DNA of 64,000 nt from Mycteria americana (lineage: Eukaryota > Chordata > Aves > Ciconiiformes > Ciconiidae): contig NC_134373.1 in NCBI RefSeq assembly GCF_035582795.1, positions 33,202,501 to 33,266,500 of the forward strand, written 5' to 3'. Numbering within the stretch: the stretch's first letter is position 1; each line of letters begins with the position of its first letter. The notes beneath the pieces are model-generated. The model ran no database searches. It was not told the DNA's origin and worked only from the letters and a program-made list of their open reading frames with translations. Shown piece by piece: positions 1 through 11,593 of the stretch. The position numbers and the translations under genes were made by a program.

Positions 1-473
1 TTTGATGTGGTATCCACTACCTGGCTTGTTCAGCGGTATTCAAACCAGCCAGCGGAAATGGTTTTATTCATTACAAAGAGGACGAGAAGTAAAACGTCCC
101 TTGCTTCACCCTTTTTCTAGGAAAATAGTTTGCATCAATGGGATATTATTATTAATTATAGAGTGGTATTTCTTGGAAGTCATGCCCAGAGTCCCCGGCT
201 GTGGGAGGCTCTGCAGAACTTCTCTGATGAAAAACCCCAGCCTCGAGAAATCAGAATTTAGGCTGAGTCAAGGCACAACAATTGGAGGAAAATGAACCGC
301 CGTTGAGCGGCAGCAGCGATGACACACATCCTTTGGACTCGTTGGAGTGACCTCCTTTCTACCTCAGAGCTACCCCGTGTATTGCTTGGGACAAAGCCCA
401 GTCCATGCCAATCAAATCCCCGACTTTGAAAAGAAAGCAGTTAACCAAAATATCACATAACCCGCCGGACCCT

Positions 474-517
474 GCCACGGTCTACAGAGTCTTCTGCCAT
501 GGTCTACAGAGTCTTCA
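474..517. repeat. 22-bp tandem duplication
   Basis: Two adjacent copies of GCCAYGGTCTACAGAGTCTTC plus one variable base, at 474-495 and 496-517. They differ by C/T at the fifth base and T/A at the last. Confidence 0.9.
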
Positions 518-1839
518 GCCATACTCATGACTAGAGCATCCCGTACTTCCAAGTTATGGATATATTATCCAGATGAGAATGGTATTTCAAAAGAAAACTG
601 TTCTGTTTGTTGATTTTTTGATTCTGTGTCCAAAATGATAGTTTGATTTTATTTTTGGGAGGTTTTCGTTATCCTCCATACAACACACACAGCTACAGCT
701 TCAAGTCTAGTTTCAGACTGCGAATCAAACTGGAAATCAAACAGTGTTTGATTTTGGAAAGGTTGAGCAAGATATTGTCTCATAAAAGGATTTTTTTTGT
801 TTATTCTAAAATATTAATTGAATTCAGTTTAAATCAGAGAATAAATTTTTCCCTACCAAAATCACATTTTTCAATGAATCCATTTCCCCTTTGAGTAGAA
901 AAAACCAGCAAGAACCACCAGGCCATCATCCAGGCCAGTGAAGTTACAACCAGGCTAAAAGCTCTTACCTACAGCCAAAAAAGGCCAAAAATTGTTAACA
1001 CAAGCTAGCAGAGAAGATGATGAGCAGTAGATAAGGACCCATGTCCCACACAAAGTTTTCTCTTTAGCCTAGGAGAGGAATATGAACTTGAAGTGAAGCA
1101 GCTGGAGAAAGAATCTAATATCTAGAAATTATCTTCATAAATTAAATCCCTAAATAAGGAAAGCTGATTCAGGGCACAGCTGAACTGTGACTGGAATTAA
1201 ACACTGGGGGAATGAAAAAAGAGGAGGTAAAATATCTCCATCATTTGAAAACAATTATGTACTGACACCAAAAAAAAGGGGGGGGGGGGGATCAATGCAA
1301 TTAAATAAAGCTGTCCCGTTTAAACATAGCAATGGGGAGAGATGGAGAGATTATGGGATGATATATATCTTCCTTGAGCTAGTCGGTTTTATTAGGTCTC
1401 TAGCATTAAACAAGTTGCTGCTGAACAGAGAGCCTGCACAGGAGGTTTTACGGGGGGAGCGGGTGGGGAAAGCCCACGTGAAGGCAGGGTCTAGCAGGGG
1501 ACAAAGCCAGCAGAGGTATTTCAGGATTTATTTACAAGCTCTAGGAAGACGAGCTTAGCATTGCTTTGCAGGGAAACAGCAAAGAAATTAAAGGTTAAAT
1601 CAACCGTGTACAAAATCTCCTGTATAAAATCAGGAGCGGTATTACCTATTAAGCAAGTTTAAACCTGTAACACCCTCAGCAAACCCTCTCCTGCTCCAGG
1701 GATGGACCTGGGCCAGCCCAGCCCTGACGGCATGAGCAGTAGCACGTTTTAGGGTACCAGATGAGGCCAGGACCCTCCTCCTCCTCGGCAGCACGTGGCA
1801 GAGGGCAGCTCGCTCCCATGCCCCACGTGGCCACCCGGA

Positions 1840-2085
1840 TGGCGCAGCCTGGAGAAGAGAAGACTGAAGAGGAGCACAAGAGGTCTTCCAAGCAAGGTGG
1901 TTTAATGCAGAGAGGAAGGACATCAGCTGGTCCCCAGGTCCTTGAGAGACCCAAAGCGGTGGGTTCTGGCTGCAGGAAGGGGGGGTTAGCCTGAGATAGC
2001 TGTGACTAGAGCAGGGTCCCCGAGGACGCAGCGGAGGATCCATCACCGGAAATTTTTAAGAGCAGGTTAGATGCACATGGCATCC
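1840..2085 (+). mobile_element. CR1-type LINE 3' fragment (fossil)
   Basis: The plus strand contains landmarks of the 3' part of sauropsid CR1 elements in the right order. These are GGAGAAGAGAAGACTGAAGA near 1850 and, about 190 bp later, a GGATCCATCACC block followed by GAAATTTTTAAGAGCAGGTT and AGATGCACATGG. The sequence between is degenerate. No reverse-transcriptase frame survives, and the usual terminal microsatellite is not seen. It lies antisense within SLC12A8. The family call is from motif memory and the subfamily is unknown. Confidence 0.7.
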
Positions 2086-5000
2086 CCAGCGCAGCCCGGT
2101 GGGTGCAGGAGGCCCTGAGCTCTCCTCGCCTCCTCCTTACTCACCTCCTGGCTGATGCTTCAGGGCGGTGGGCTCAGAAATCCCGCCTGGCCTCGGCGGA
2201 GCAGGGGCACAGGGATGCCAGCTCCAGCCCCCAGCGAGCAGCAGCTGTGCCAACAGCCCGAGCATCCGCCGGCAGGCGAGACCACTGCTCCTCGACAAAG
2301 TCCTACTGCCGGCTGTAGTGAGGAAACACCATGAAAACCTACCTACAAACAGGGCGGCCGAGTGGAACCATGCAGCAAAGTTACATCTCAACCTTATTTT
2401 TTTTAATTTATTTATTTTTTAAATAAACTGCTTTAAATACCTACTTCAGAGAGCCTGGACAGAGTGGTGTAGCTTTCCTCTCACTATCTAAATAAGGCCC
2501 CTAACAATGTTATCACTTTTCAAAACACATCTGTCCCGCAGCTCCTAGCCCAGACAATTGGCAGGTAACCAGTTAATAAATGTCTTCGCCCGACTGTTGA
2601 ATAGGCTGGCCCCGGCTCAAGAGTGATGTCAGGGCCATTCAATGCGCTATAATTGGAAAAACCTGGGGAAAGCAATCCCGTGTTTTTTAATAAATAAAGA
2701 GCGTATTAGCAGCCTCCTGCTTTTATTCACCACGGTGTCTACCTTGTTCGGTAGCAAAGTGGGATTTTTTTTCTGCTGCCGTTCGCTCAGTGATTTCTAC
2801 TTGGAATTTGATGCCAGTTTCCAGATGTGTCTCAAGCCAGGAAGTCAGCAATCAGCCTGGATAAAGCCTCTGGGATTAGCTGCAGATCATCTTCTGACAC
2901 ACACATCCTTCCTGCACCCTCTCTTATGAAATTGGGGCACACCCTTGTGCCCAAAAATAAAATAAAACTACCCAGAGCCAAGCAAAAGCCCCTGATTAGG
3001 ATGCTTTGATCACTTTCATATTAAATATGTGGGAATACATTTAATTAATTCAACCCATCAAAGCCCCCGAGGCACTGTTTGAAGGATCTTTACACCACCA
3101 GAGTGTTTATATACATAAATCAGTTTAACAGCTGCAGGTTCCCTGTCTGCTGGAGCAGCCCCAGGCAGAGCTCCTCTCCCACAGCTCCTCACCAGCGGTA
3201 CCCACAGGAAAGCATCAGCTCCCCCGGCTTGGCCGCAGGACGCCTGAGCGGGATGAATCCTCCAAAGGACTCAACCTTAGAGGAAGAAGTAAGGATAATA
3301 AATGGGTTTTCTGGGCTCTGTGTGAGCAGCTTTGGGAAGCTACAGCCGAAGCGAGTGGCACAAAGGATGTGGTTTGCATAGAAAATAATCCCAAGCAGCA
3401 GCACCCCGACAGCAACGCGCCTTTCAAGCCTCCCCGTGTCCCTGAGAAATGAACTACCCAGGTTCCCCAGCTGGGAGGAGAGGGGCTCAGCCCCAGACAC
3501 GTAGTACCGTCTGCTACAGGACGGGGGTCCCAGCCCTGGGGGGTCCCAGCCCTGGAGGGTGCCCAGGGGTCAGACTCCCACCCTCCAATTATTAAATTCC
3601 CAACAAAATAATGTATTTTTTTCCCCCCAGGCATTTAAGAGGCTGTTGTCAGGCCCCTTTCGCTCATGTTGCGATTCCTTTCATCTCCCCAACAAAGCAC
3701 AACCAAATTAACGCCAGCTCTCCCCCAGCAGCCCCCCCCACGCACTCCCACAGCCACTCGGCTTCAGCAGGGCACCTGAGAGCCACTGCCAAAACAGGAA
3801 AGCAGGCGCCTAATTGAAAGGGAGTATTTGGGAGTCACCCTACACAAAAATTAGCAGAGATATGCTAGGAAAATAACAGAGTGGGCATTAACGGCGGGCT
3901 TATCTTCTTTTTCCATGACTCTAACGTTTGGGACGTGAAGAGGCCAAAAAGTTTCACATACTGTTCTGAGGAGCTGGTCACGGAGAGGAGCATCCTCTCC
4001 TTCACATTCATCGCTCCCCCAAAAATAACTCAGGCTGATTTTGAGGTATGGACCTCCAGAATTAAAATGCAAACACACGCAAGCCGAGAAAACCCTGCAT
4101 TGCTACCACGCAGTTGTGCAGCAAGCACCGCGTCTTGGTTATGGGTCGAGAAGTCGAGCACTGCCTGATTTCAATTCACCTGCGTTAGGTTTGGTAAAAA
4201 CAGTAAGCTGTGCCTAGGGAGAAAGAGAATAAGGACGTTTTCCGTCCCGAGGAAGGAGCACAGGGGTCTCCGTTTCTGGAGGTGGGACTGAATTTTAAGG
4301 TGAGCGGCTGGAGACAGCTCGAAGAGGCTGTTTCTCAGACGGCACAGGGAGCCCCTCTCCTCGCTACCCACCCCTGGCCAAGATCCCAGCCTGGAACCGT
4401 GACCCGTCCCCGGGGGAAGCGCCAGCCGGAGCCAAGGGGAGGATTTAGGATTAACTCCAAAAAATCAGCCAGTCCCACCCCGCCCTGCAGGCAGCCTGCG
4501 GGAAGGAGCAAAAGCCCTCGGGGCCAGGCAGAGGGACGGCGCAGCCTGGCAGGGAGCAGGCAGGCGGCAGGCAGGCCTGCCTGCAGTCTCCGCGGGGTCG
4601 CAGCATCTGGACAAGCGACCCAGAGCACTCCATGTCTGCTGGAACTGCTCAGTCCCTCCAGCCCCAGCTCCGGGCTGCAGGAGCCCGGCCGGCTCTCGGA
4701 GAGGGAGCGAGCCACAGCAATAGAGAGAAAAAAAAAAAAAGGAGAAAAAGCAGCGGGAAGCCCTGCTGAGAAGCCCCCTTTTGTGTAAACACGCTCCATC
4801 CTCAAACTAAAAATAAAGGCAAACCACAGGAAGGGAGTGAGTGCTTGGACAATATCCGATTTGGTGTGTGCCTGGGTGTGAGCTGAGGGAATGGGGAGAA
4901 GAGCAGGGGACTCCACCCAGCGCAACCACACAAAGGCAGTCGTTTAAGACCTTCAAGATGGACAGGCATTCCTGGAGATTATTTAAATCCAAATAACTGC

Positions 5001-7514
5001 TGCTTGGCAGATGTGCAGTCCTTTGGTATGTGTGCAGCGCTTGGAAATGTGAAGTGAGGGAGAAGGCTGCCATGGTAGGAGCAGGAAAGGCAGGATGACT
5101 GCACGAGGCCCATTTTACAGGTTCGGAGACCGAGACCTGACACTGCAAGCTGAGACCCCATAAACCTGTCATAAAACAAGGAAGCAACCCAGGCAAGATG
5201 TCAGCTGAAATCTTTCCAGCTCACAGGTCTGTCCCCAAAAACTACCTCTCCCATGGCTCTCCCTGCACACTGCCCTTCGCATCTCAGTCAACGCTGCAGC
5301 CGAAGAACCAAACCCAAAACAACTGCACGCACGTGAAGGCTGTGGAGAGCTGACCAGTTGACTGCCCACCCCAAAGGGGTCTCAAATGCTTCCCCAGGTG
5401 CTGGGCTCAGATGCACCGCACCCTGCCACTGCCATCAGCCAACTCTCAAAGATGGAGCTTCACCAACACCTGCACGTCCCACCTGCAGCCTCCTGTGCTG
5501 CCTTGCAGGAGGGATGCTTTGCTGACGGGTGCAATTGCACCCAGGAGACAAGCATCCATTCATGCCATGCAGAAAGCATGCAAGACAGAAGGCTTCTTGA
5601 AGCCCAGCGCTCACCGTTGGTGCTGACACACCACTCAGAGGCCTTCTGGAGAAATGCAGGACTTGGGAGGAACCAACTGTTCAGCCTGGACTCAAAATCG
5701 TTCTCTGACAGGGAAGCTGTCTGTAAAAGCAAAGAAACCCACAGCTCTCCCCAGCCAGCTTTACGGCCGCAGGTCCCACCATACAGGCAGCGCTGCTCTG
5801 GGGTACTGGTGTTTGGGGCTTGGATCCAGCCACCATCAGTCCAACCCTCTTCCATGCCCTGGAAACCCTCCTCTCTTTAGCCAGCCATGGCTGAACTGCA
5901 GCATCTGCGATGCTCAACTGCCTCATTCCTTTCCTTTCTCTATTTTCTGTCAGAAGAAAATGACATAGTGCTTGGCAGTGGAGGAAATCAAAGACGACTA
6001 CGTTGACCTCAACTTGGGCATGTTTCCTGCTGACGTTTGTATTCCTCTAATTCTCTCCTCCTGGTCCCATGTTCACTTTCCTATCAGCTCTCACCCCAAG
6101 CATTCATTTTCTCTCTACTATTTAGAAAGGTCTCTAGGTCCGCATTAAAGGTCTCCTCTGAGCACAACCGAAATACAACACCCCCCACCCCCCGTTTCCT
6201 TTAGAAAACAACTTCCTATGAAACACAGCTGTTTGGAGCAGGTCAGCTGCTTTCTCTGCAAAACATGCCACACCGAGCACAACCGCGCTCACTTCATTCT
6301 CCTTAGCAAGCGGCTGCTGAGACTTTTGCTGGCTTTCATTTGGGGCATTTCTTACATGCTAAATATAAAATGCAAATGCCTTTCCACAAGGCTCTCTCCA
6401 AGAGAGGAGCAGCTGCTGGTGCAGCAGCTTCTGCCCCCTCCCCACCATCCTTGTACACCATACCAGCAGCACAAAGTAACACAGCGGTGTGCAAACACAG
6501 CCGTGCCATCGGCACTACGAACACCTACGCGAGTCACCTCCTGCCGCCCGGCTTGATGGCTGAATCCTAACTAAATCAAAACTGAAAATCTTTCATTTAA
6601 ACTGACTTCAGCGGGTCGCTTGCAACCCCCTAAGGTGCTGCTGGACACAGGGGAAGCCAAGAAAAAGGTGACACCTTCTGTTTACTCAGCTAATTACACT
6701 TCGTTATTACTGGAGCGGCCGCTGTGGCACTCGTGGACCCCTTCCACCGCAAGTCCCCGCGTCTTGAGATGTGTTTCCCTGCAAACACCTCTCGGGGATG
6801 AGGATGGAGGGAGGGGAAGGGGGCTCAGGGTGCAAGCAGGGCTGCAGGTGGGAGCCCCGAACCTCCACCTTGCCCAAGCTGGAGCCGCCACTGCAGGCTG
6901 AAGTCAGGCTGGGGAAGGTTAATGGGGGAGACGTGCACCCACAGCTCCTTGAAACCCCAGCAGCCACCTGCCCCAGCCCACCCAGCTCCCTCCTCAGCTC
7001 CCCAGCATGGTCCTGGGCAGCAACTCCAGCGGTGCGCAGCCCAGGGTCAGCGCTGGTGGCACAGCTCACCACGGCCAGGGTCTAAGTCACCTCAGGGGAC
7101 GCTGGGGAGAAGATCTCCTTAACGCAAAGTCACGATCCTCCGTTTGCATGGGCACAATGCTTAACGCGGAGTTAGACAGCAGAAGGCTACAAAGAGCAAC
7201 TGCAAACACAGCCGCTGTCCGTTATTGGAAACCTCTGAGGGCAATACAAGCATAACAAGCGCACACATTGAAAGCTCGAGTCCTAAGGTTAAACATCTAA
7301 ATTAATAAGGCATCTTCAGTCATGCTCTGGAAATACTTACTCCTTGCAAAATTATGGGTTGCCTCTAAAAGATTGGTACCAAAGGACGGGGGTCATGTCT
7401 GGAAGCGCTGAACTCTACCTCTGCCCAGATGTGTAACTTCACAAAGACACCTAAGGAGAAAACCCTGGGGGATTAACACCTCCCGACCCCAATGCGATGA
7501 ACCCCCAGTTTTAC

Positions 7515-7746
7515 CTGGATCAAGGTGTGTAAAGGACCCGATGACAAAGTCCAGCGTCGAGACAGCCAGTAGGAAGAGCAGCAGGAGCTGGAGCCTGATG
7601 ATCCACTTCACCCCGGCCAGGTTGATCCCCAGCAGGCCCAGCAAGACAGCCAGGGAGATCCCGCGCACTGCCCAGGTGTTGCTGAGGCTCAGGACATCTG
7701 CGATGGACTCCGCAAAGCCAGTGATGTACATGGCACCTGCAGCGCA
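7515..7746 (-). CDS. SLC12A8: SLC12A8 coding exon 4 (membrane segments 3-5)
   Basis: This 232-bp internal exon encodes 77 codons plus one base (phase 1). It begins with [15 protein letters not shown] and ends at F-T-H-L-D-P. The minus strand shows an acceptor (pyrimidine-rich stretch ending CAG, then TGCGCTGC) at 7747 and a donor CCAG|GTAAAA at 7515/7514. The peptide closely resembles the SLC12A8 region that includes [25 protein letters not shown] and STLDFV. It contains the end of the third membrane helix, a fourth helix (about [18 protein letters not shown]) and a fifth ([19 protein letters not shown]). SLC12A8 belongs to the cation-chloride cotransporter superfamily. Its substrate is debated: polyamine/amino-acid and nicotinamide mononucleotide transport have both been proposed. 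The family match is certain and the substrate is not. The next downstream exon, expected to continue after H-L-D-P, was not found between 1 and 7514. Confidence 0.95.
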
Positions 7747-10700
7747 CTGAAGGACAGAGCTCTGTGAGTGCCTGCGGGAGAGCAAGGGATCCCCACCCGC
7801 AGCCCCCATGCCAGGCTGGGGGTCTCTGTTCAGACAGACAGACAGACATTCGCTGTCACAATACAATCCTTAAAGTCACTCTGGCCTACAGGGACTGACC
7901 CTTATTGCTGTAAGACGGCACGCTGCCAGGGCAGCATACCTACTGCCCGGGCGAACAGAGAAGGCTGGGCGCTAGGGCCGGCAGCCCAGCAACTTTCCAC
8001 TGGCTTTACAATTTACCCTCCACTAGCTTTACAATTCCACTGGCTTTACAATTTACCCTCCACAATTTACCCTCCTGGAGCATACCTCCCACTATGCTCC
8101 AGGGGAAACCACACTGGCTTCTGAGGGGGAAAAGGATGAGTCAACCTCTAAGTTTCTTCCCTTCTGTTTCTCTGAAGGAAAGTGTCCCAGTTCAATACCT
8201 GCCTGAAGAATGGCAGTTTGCTTCCCCCTTCATTGCCTCCCAGGGGTTATTTTTAACTCGGTGTTTAGTTTGGATGTGAAGTCTGATGTTTCACCAGCTC
8301 CCCATCTCGTTGCTGGAACGGAGCCTGCGCTTTTGAGGAGAGCGCATTGTGCAAGCCATGCCCCCTGAGCTCCCGGGCAAGCTGCTTGTTTGTCTTGCTG
8401 CAGGGCAGGAGACGCGCTCTGCCCCGGGTGGCTGCGACTCTGCAGGACGGGACATCTGAAGCACAGGTTCAGGCCTCAAACCCCACTGCGGGACAGCAAT
8501 CCTAAACACGAGGACACTTCCCTCCAGAGGTTCCCACTAGCTGACATTTCCGCAACAACCCTTCCCAGTGCACGGCATCCCCGGCAAACCAGGTCGGGGC
8601 ACACAGCTGGATGCCGTCACGGGTAGCGTGACCTCGGGTCCTGCGACCCCACTACCCCTCTCCACGGACGAGGGATGGGCAGCACAGCTCCCACATGACT
8701 GGAAAGGAAGAAAACCCCCACTCAAGCCAGCACGAGTCAGAGCAGACCCCTCCTTCGCTGCAGATCCCCCTTGGACTGACCAGCACTGCTCCACTGAGGG
8801 TGCTCAGGACAACCTCACCCACACCCGGGAGCTGCGAGTTCATGCACGGTTTTCGGCAAGCAAGGTGCGTGGGATTTACCTGCTCAGACTCGGACACCTA
8901 CAACTTGGAGATCCTGGAGAAGGATCCACTTCCATCGTAGGCAGACACCTAGCACAGACTGGGTGAACTACACCCTGAAAGTCTCCCTTTCTCCTTGCTG
9001 GTAGCCCCCCCGTGAACGTCTCCACCAGAGAAGTCTCAGACTCTGAAAGGTAGTCCCCAAATAAGTGGATGTATTCCTGTTTGCTTGTGTTTAGCATGGC
9101 CTACACCACCACCGAGTGGACCACACATGTCCTACACGGGTGGTCTCTCCGGAGAGCAGGTCCCCCCTGAGCTAGCAGAGGACAACACCCCACGCCTGCA
9201 CAGCTCTGCTTGGGGCACCCACAAAAACTGCACTTGAGACCTGAAGCCAAAAAAACTCCAAACAGAATCTAACTCCGATAAACGCATTAAGACCAGGTGC
9301 AGTTCTTTGCCTCTCACATGAGGAAAAGCCCGGCAGACAGAGCAGTATCGCCTAACCCCAACTCCCTCTACCTGATGAACATCAGTTTTTGAAGAAGTTA
9401 AGTTTTCTTCACTAAATAAGTTTTCTTTCCTTTCACACCAAGGATGGCAATGTGCAAGGACATTCTGAAGGGAGCAGAGCGGAGCGAGCCTCTGACAGTC
9501 AGCACTGCAAGCCTCCTTGAAGCCTTTCCTCTGATGAACCATGAGCATCACCAGCAGAACGGAGGAGCTGGGTGCCCACAAACACCCCGCTGCTCCGCAC
9601 GCAGCAATGGCCAGGGCCCCAGCGGCACCGTGACACGGGCTGGTTTCTCATGAACTACCTGTATTGAAATCGGAACTGAGTTCTAGGCTGAAATTTGCAG
9701 AAATCAGTCCCTTACGAGCCTTTGTAAACCACATACTTTGCTGGGCGAGGAGCATAATTGATTTTCAACACCCAGACAAGCGCTGCCGCTGTCTTTGCTT
9801 TTGGGATTTTAGGGCTGGACCCTGGAAAACCTCTGCTTGCACAGACAGGTCTTACCACTAACCACTCCAGGAAAGGAGACCGCGGAGAAAAGCACCAAAC
9901 CCCGGCCTCACGGTTAGAGCTGCGGCGACCAAACACGCATCAGTCTCCGTAGGACCTAGTAGACACGTGCTGCATCGTTTAAGGCAATCTGATTAAGCCT
10001 CTCCTCCGGAGCATCCCAGGAGGACAGCAAAGCCCATCCAGGTCTCAGCTCGCCTCGGCTGATGCAGCAGGAGCCCATCTCTGCAGCAGCCCCAGGGCAC
10101 TGGGCCACCCCTCATCTCCCAGGGCATCAGCAGCACGTGGCCAGTCCCCACTTGCCCCAGTCAGACCAGGGCATGGGGAACACCCCCATTTCTGGCCGGG
10201 CTCGCCTCGTGATGGAGGCTACAGTGCTGCAGCCTGAGCAGCCTGCAGCCGGTGCACAGCACGTTGGGCAGAAAGCACAGCCAAAGAGAAGGGAAAGGCA
10301 CCAACTTTCGGGAGCAGGCAAAGCGCTCCTAAGCGAGCCGCCAGCTCCCACCCCGCAGCCCCCCGTGCGCACGGGAGGTGTCTAGGCAGGGGCTGGGGCT
10401 GCCGCAGCCCAGCTTTTACAACCCTCAGGACAGGCTGCAACCTGATTGCTTTCCCAGACAGGGTCCGCTCGGAGAGCGAGAGTGGAAAATATGACAGGAA
10501 GGATTCTCATGTGTGGCCCATTTCCATATCTTGGCTTGTAACTGTGTATTTTATGGACACTTGCTTTTAATCTGGAGTGAAAGGAGAAGAGGGGATTATT
10601 TTTGGTTTGGGGGTTTTTAAGGGTTTTCGGAGATTGCTGCAAGCCAGTCAGTTAAAAACAAACCTCAATAAAAATGCTTCTCTGCTCACCACATTTTACA

Positions 10701-11401
10701 CTGTTCATAACATCTTTATGGGGGGAGGGGGTTAAGCTACTGCACGTTTAAGAGATTACTTTCCATTCTTTATGTTTACTACTTGTGTATTTCGGTGCTT
10801 CACCACCATGACAGCTCCTTGGGGCCTTTCAGAAAACCCAGAACTGTGACTTTTGGATCTCAAGAAGTCAATTAGCTGTGGCCCTTACCGCTGCCCAGCT
10901 CTCCTCCCATACCAGCTCCACTTCTGCTGGCTCCCGCAGAGAAGCAGCCAAGGCTTGCCCAGTCCCTAAGGGCACGGGGAGCACGCCAAGGCCAACCTGC
11001 CAGCCCGCAGCCGCTCACTGTGCTTCAGGTGGCCACCCTGGCCTCTCCCGCTTCGGTTTAAGTCAAGTCTATTGCCAGCAAGGGCATGTCCTGGCAACGG
11101 GGTTAATTTGGGATGGCAGGGCACGTCCTGCACAGTTCGCTTGTTCATACACCCAGTTCCTCCACCGCTGTGACCCATGCCAAGCGGCGTATTGCCATGC
11201 ACAGGCTTGCTCCTGGGGAGCAGAGCGGGGCTGAATGCTCCCCGTGGTGCTCTCCCATGCTGTCCAGCATACTGGAGCATTACTCAGATTTTACTTGGAG
11301 CATTACTTCCTGCCGCAGAAAAGCACAAGATTAATACCTGCATTGCAAAGTTTCTAAATCTTCTTTAAATAACTTTTTTTTTCTTTTTTTTTTTAAATTA
11401 C
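7747..11401 (-). other. SLC12A8: SLC12A8 intron between coding exons 3 and 4
   Basis: This 3655-bp GC-rich intron has no coding frame I recognise. It contains a local tandem duplication at 7995-8063 and a T-rich run at about 11374-11395 next to the exon-3 donor. The large open frames here are by-products of high GC. Confidence 0.85.
7995..8063. repeat. 40-bp-period tandem duplication
   Basis: Two identical 29-bp copies (7995-8023 and 8035-8063) begin TTCCACTGGCTTTACAATTT and end ACCCTCCAC. Partial copies lie between them (TAGCTTTACAA) and after them (AATTTACCCTCC). This is a recent local duplication inside an SLC12A8 intron. Confidence 0.95.
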
Positions 11402-11593
11402 CTGGCCAAAAATATAGAGGAGGCCGACCGTCCCCCCTACTTGACCTCCAAGGACAGTAGAAATCATGGAGTAGACTCCTCCACTTCTGATGCTGCACTT
11501 CTCACACACCCCAATTCCAGATAAGACCGTCACCAGGGCAACCAGGATGACAAAGGACACCAGAAACATGCCCATTACAATGCCAGTGTTTCC
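11402..11593 (-). CDS. SLC12A8: SLC12A8 coding exon 3 (membrane segments 2-3)
   Basis: This exon is exactly 64 codons, phase 0 at both ends. It opens with [10 protein letters not shown] and closes with G-L-L-Y-I-F-G-Q. The acceptor on the minus strand is a T-rich run ending CCATTCCAG before GGAAACACT. The donor is GGCCAG|GTAATT. The peptide carries the second membrane helix ([21 protein letters not shown]) and the start of the third ([15 protein letters not shown]). The GGVYSMIS segment is the highly conserved signature of cation-chloride cotransporters after helix 2. An oddity is the loop [11 protein letters not shown], which has two cysteines. As I recall the human protein, this loop reads V-G-E-R-S-S-I-G-S-G-G. 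The exon joins in frame to both neighbours (W-L-V|G-N-T-G and F-G-Q|C-A-A-G). Confidence 0.95.

Larger units (their letters stand above)
1..7514 (-). other. SLC12A8: SLC12A8 intron (partial, continues left)
   Basis: Intronic DNA downstream of coding exon 4. I looked for the expected next exon (continuing after H-L-D-P in the transporter core) and did not see it. The stretch is GC-rich and has no convincing coding frame. It contains one CR1 fossil (about 1840-2085), a 22-bp duplication at 474-517, a run of 13 G at 1278-1290 and a short T/A-rich patch near 2395-2425. Confidence 0.8.

Noticed and set aside
4210..4931. Overlapping open frames of about 190 codons on both strands
   Set aside because: GC-rich intronic DNA with few stops. 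There is no recognisable protein, both strands are equally open, and no splice framework matches SLC12A8.
4210..6600. Possible further SLC12A8 exons
   Set aside because: I searched for the expected continuation after H-L-D-P (motifs such as FFPAATGVMAG-like or GGDLREP-like) and saw none in either frame set of the minus strand.
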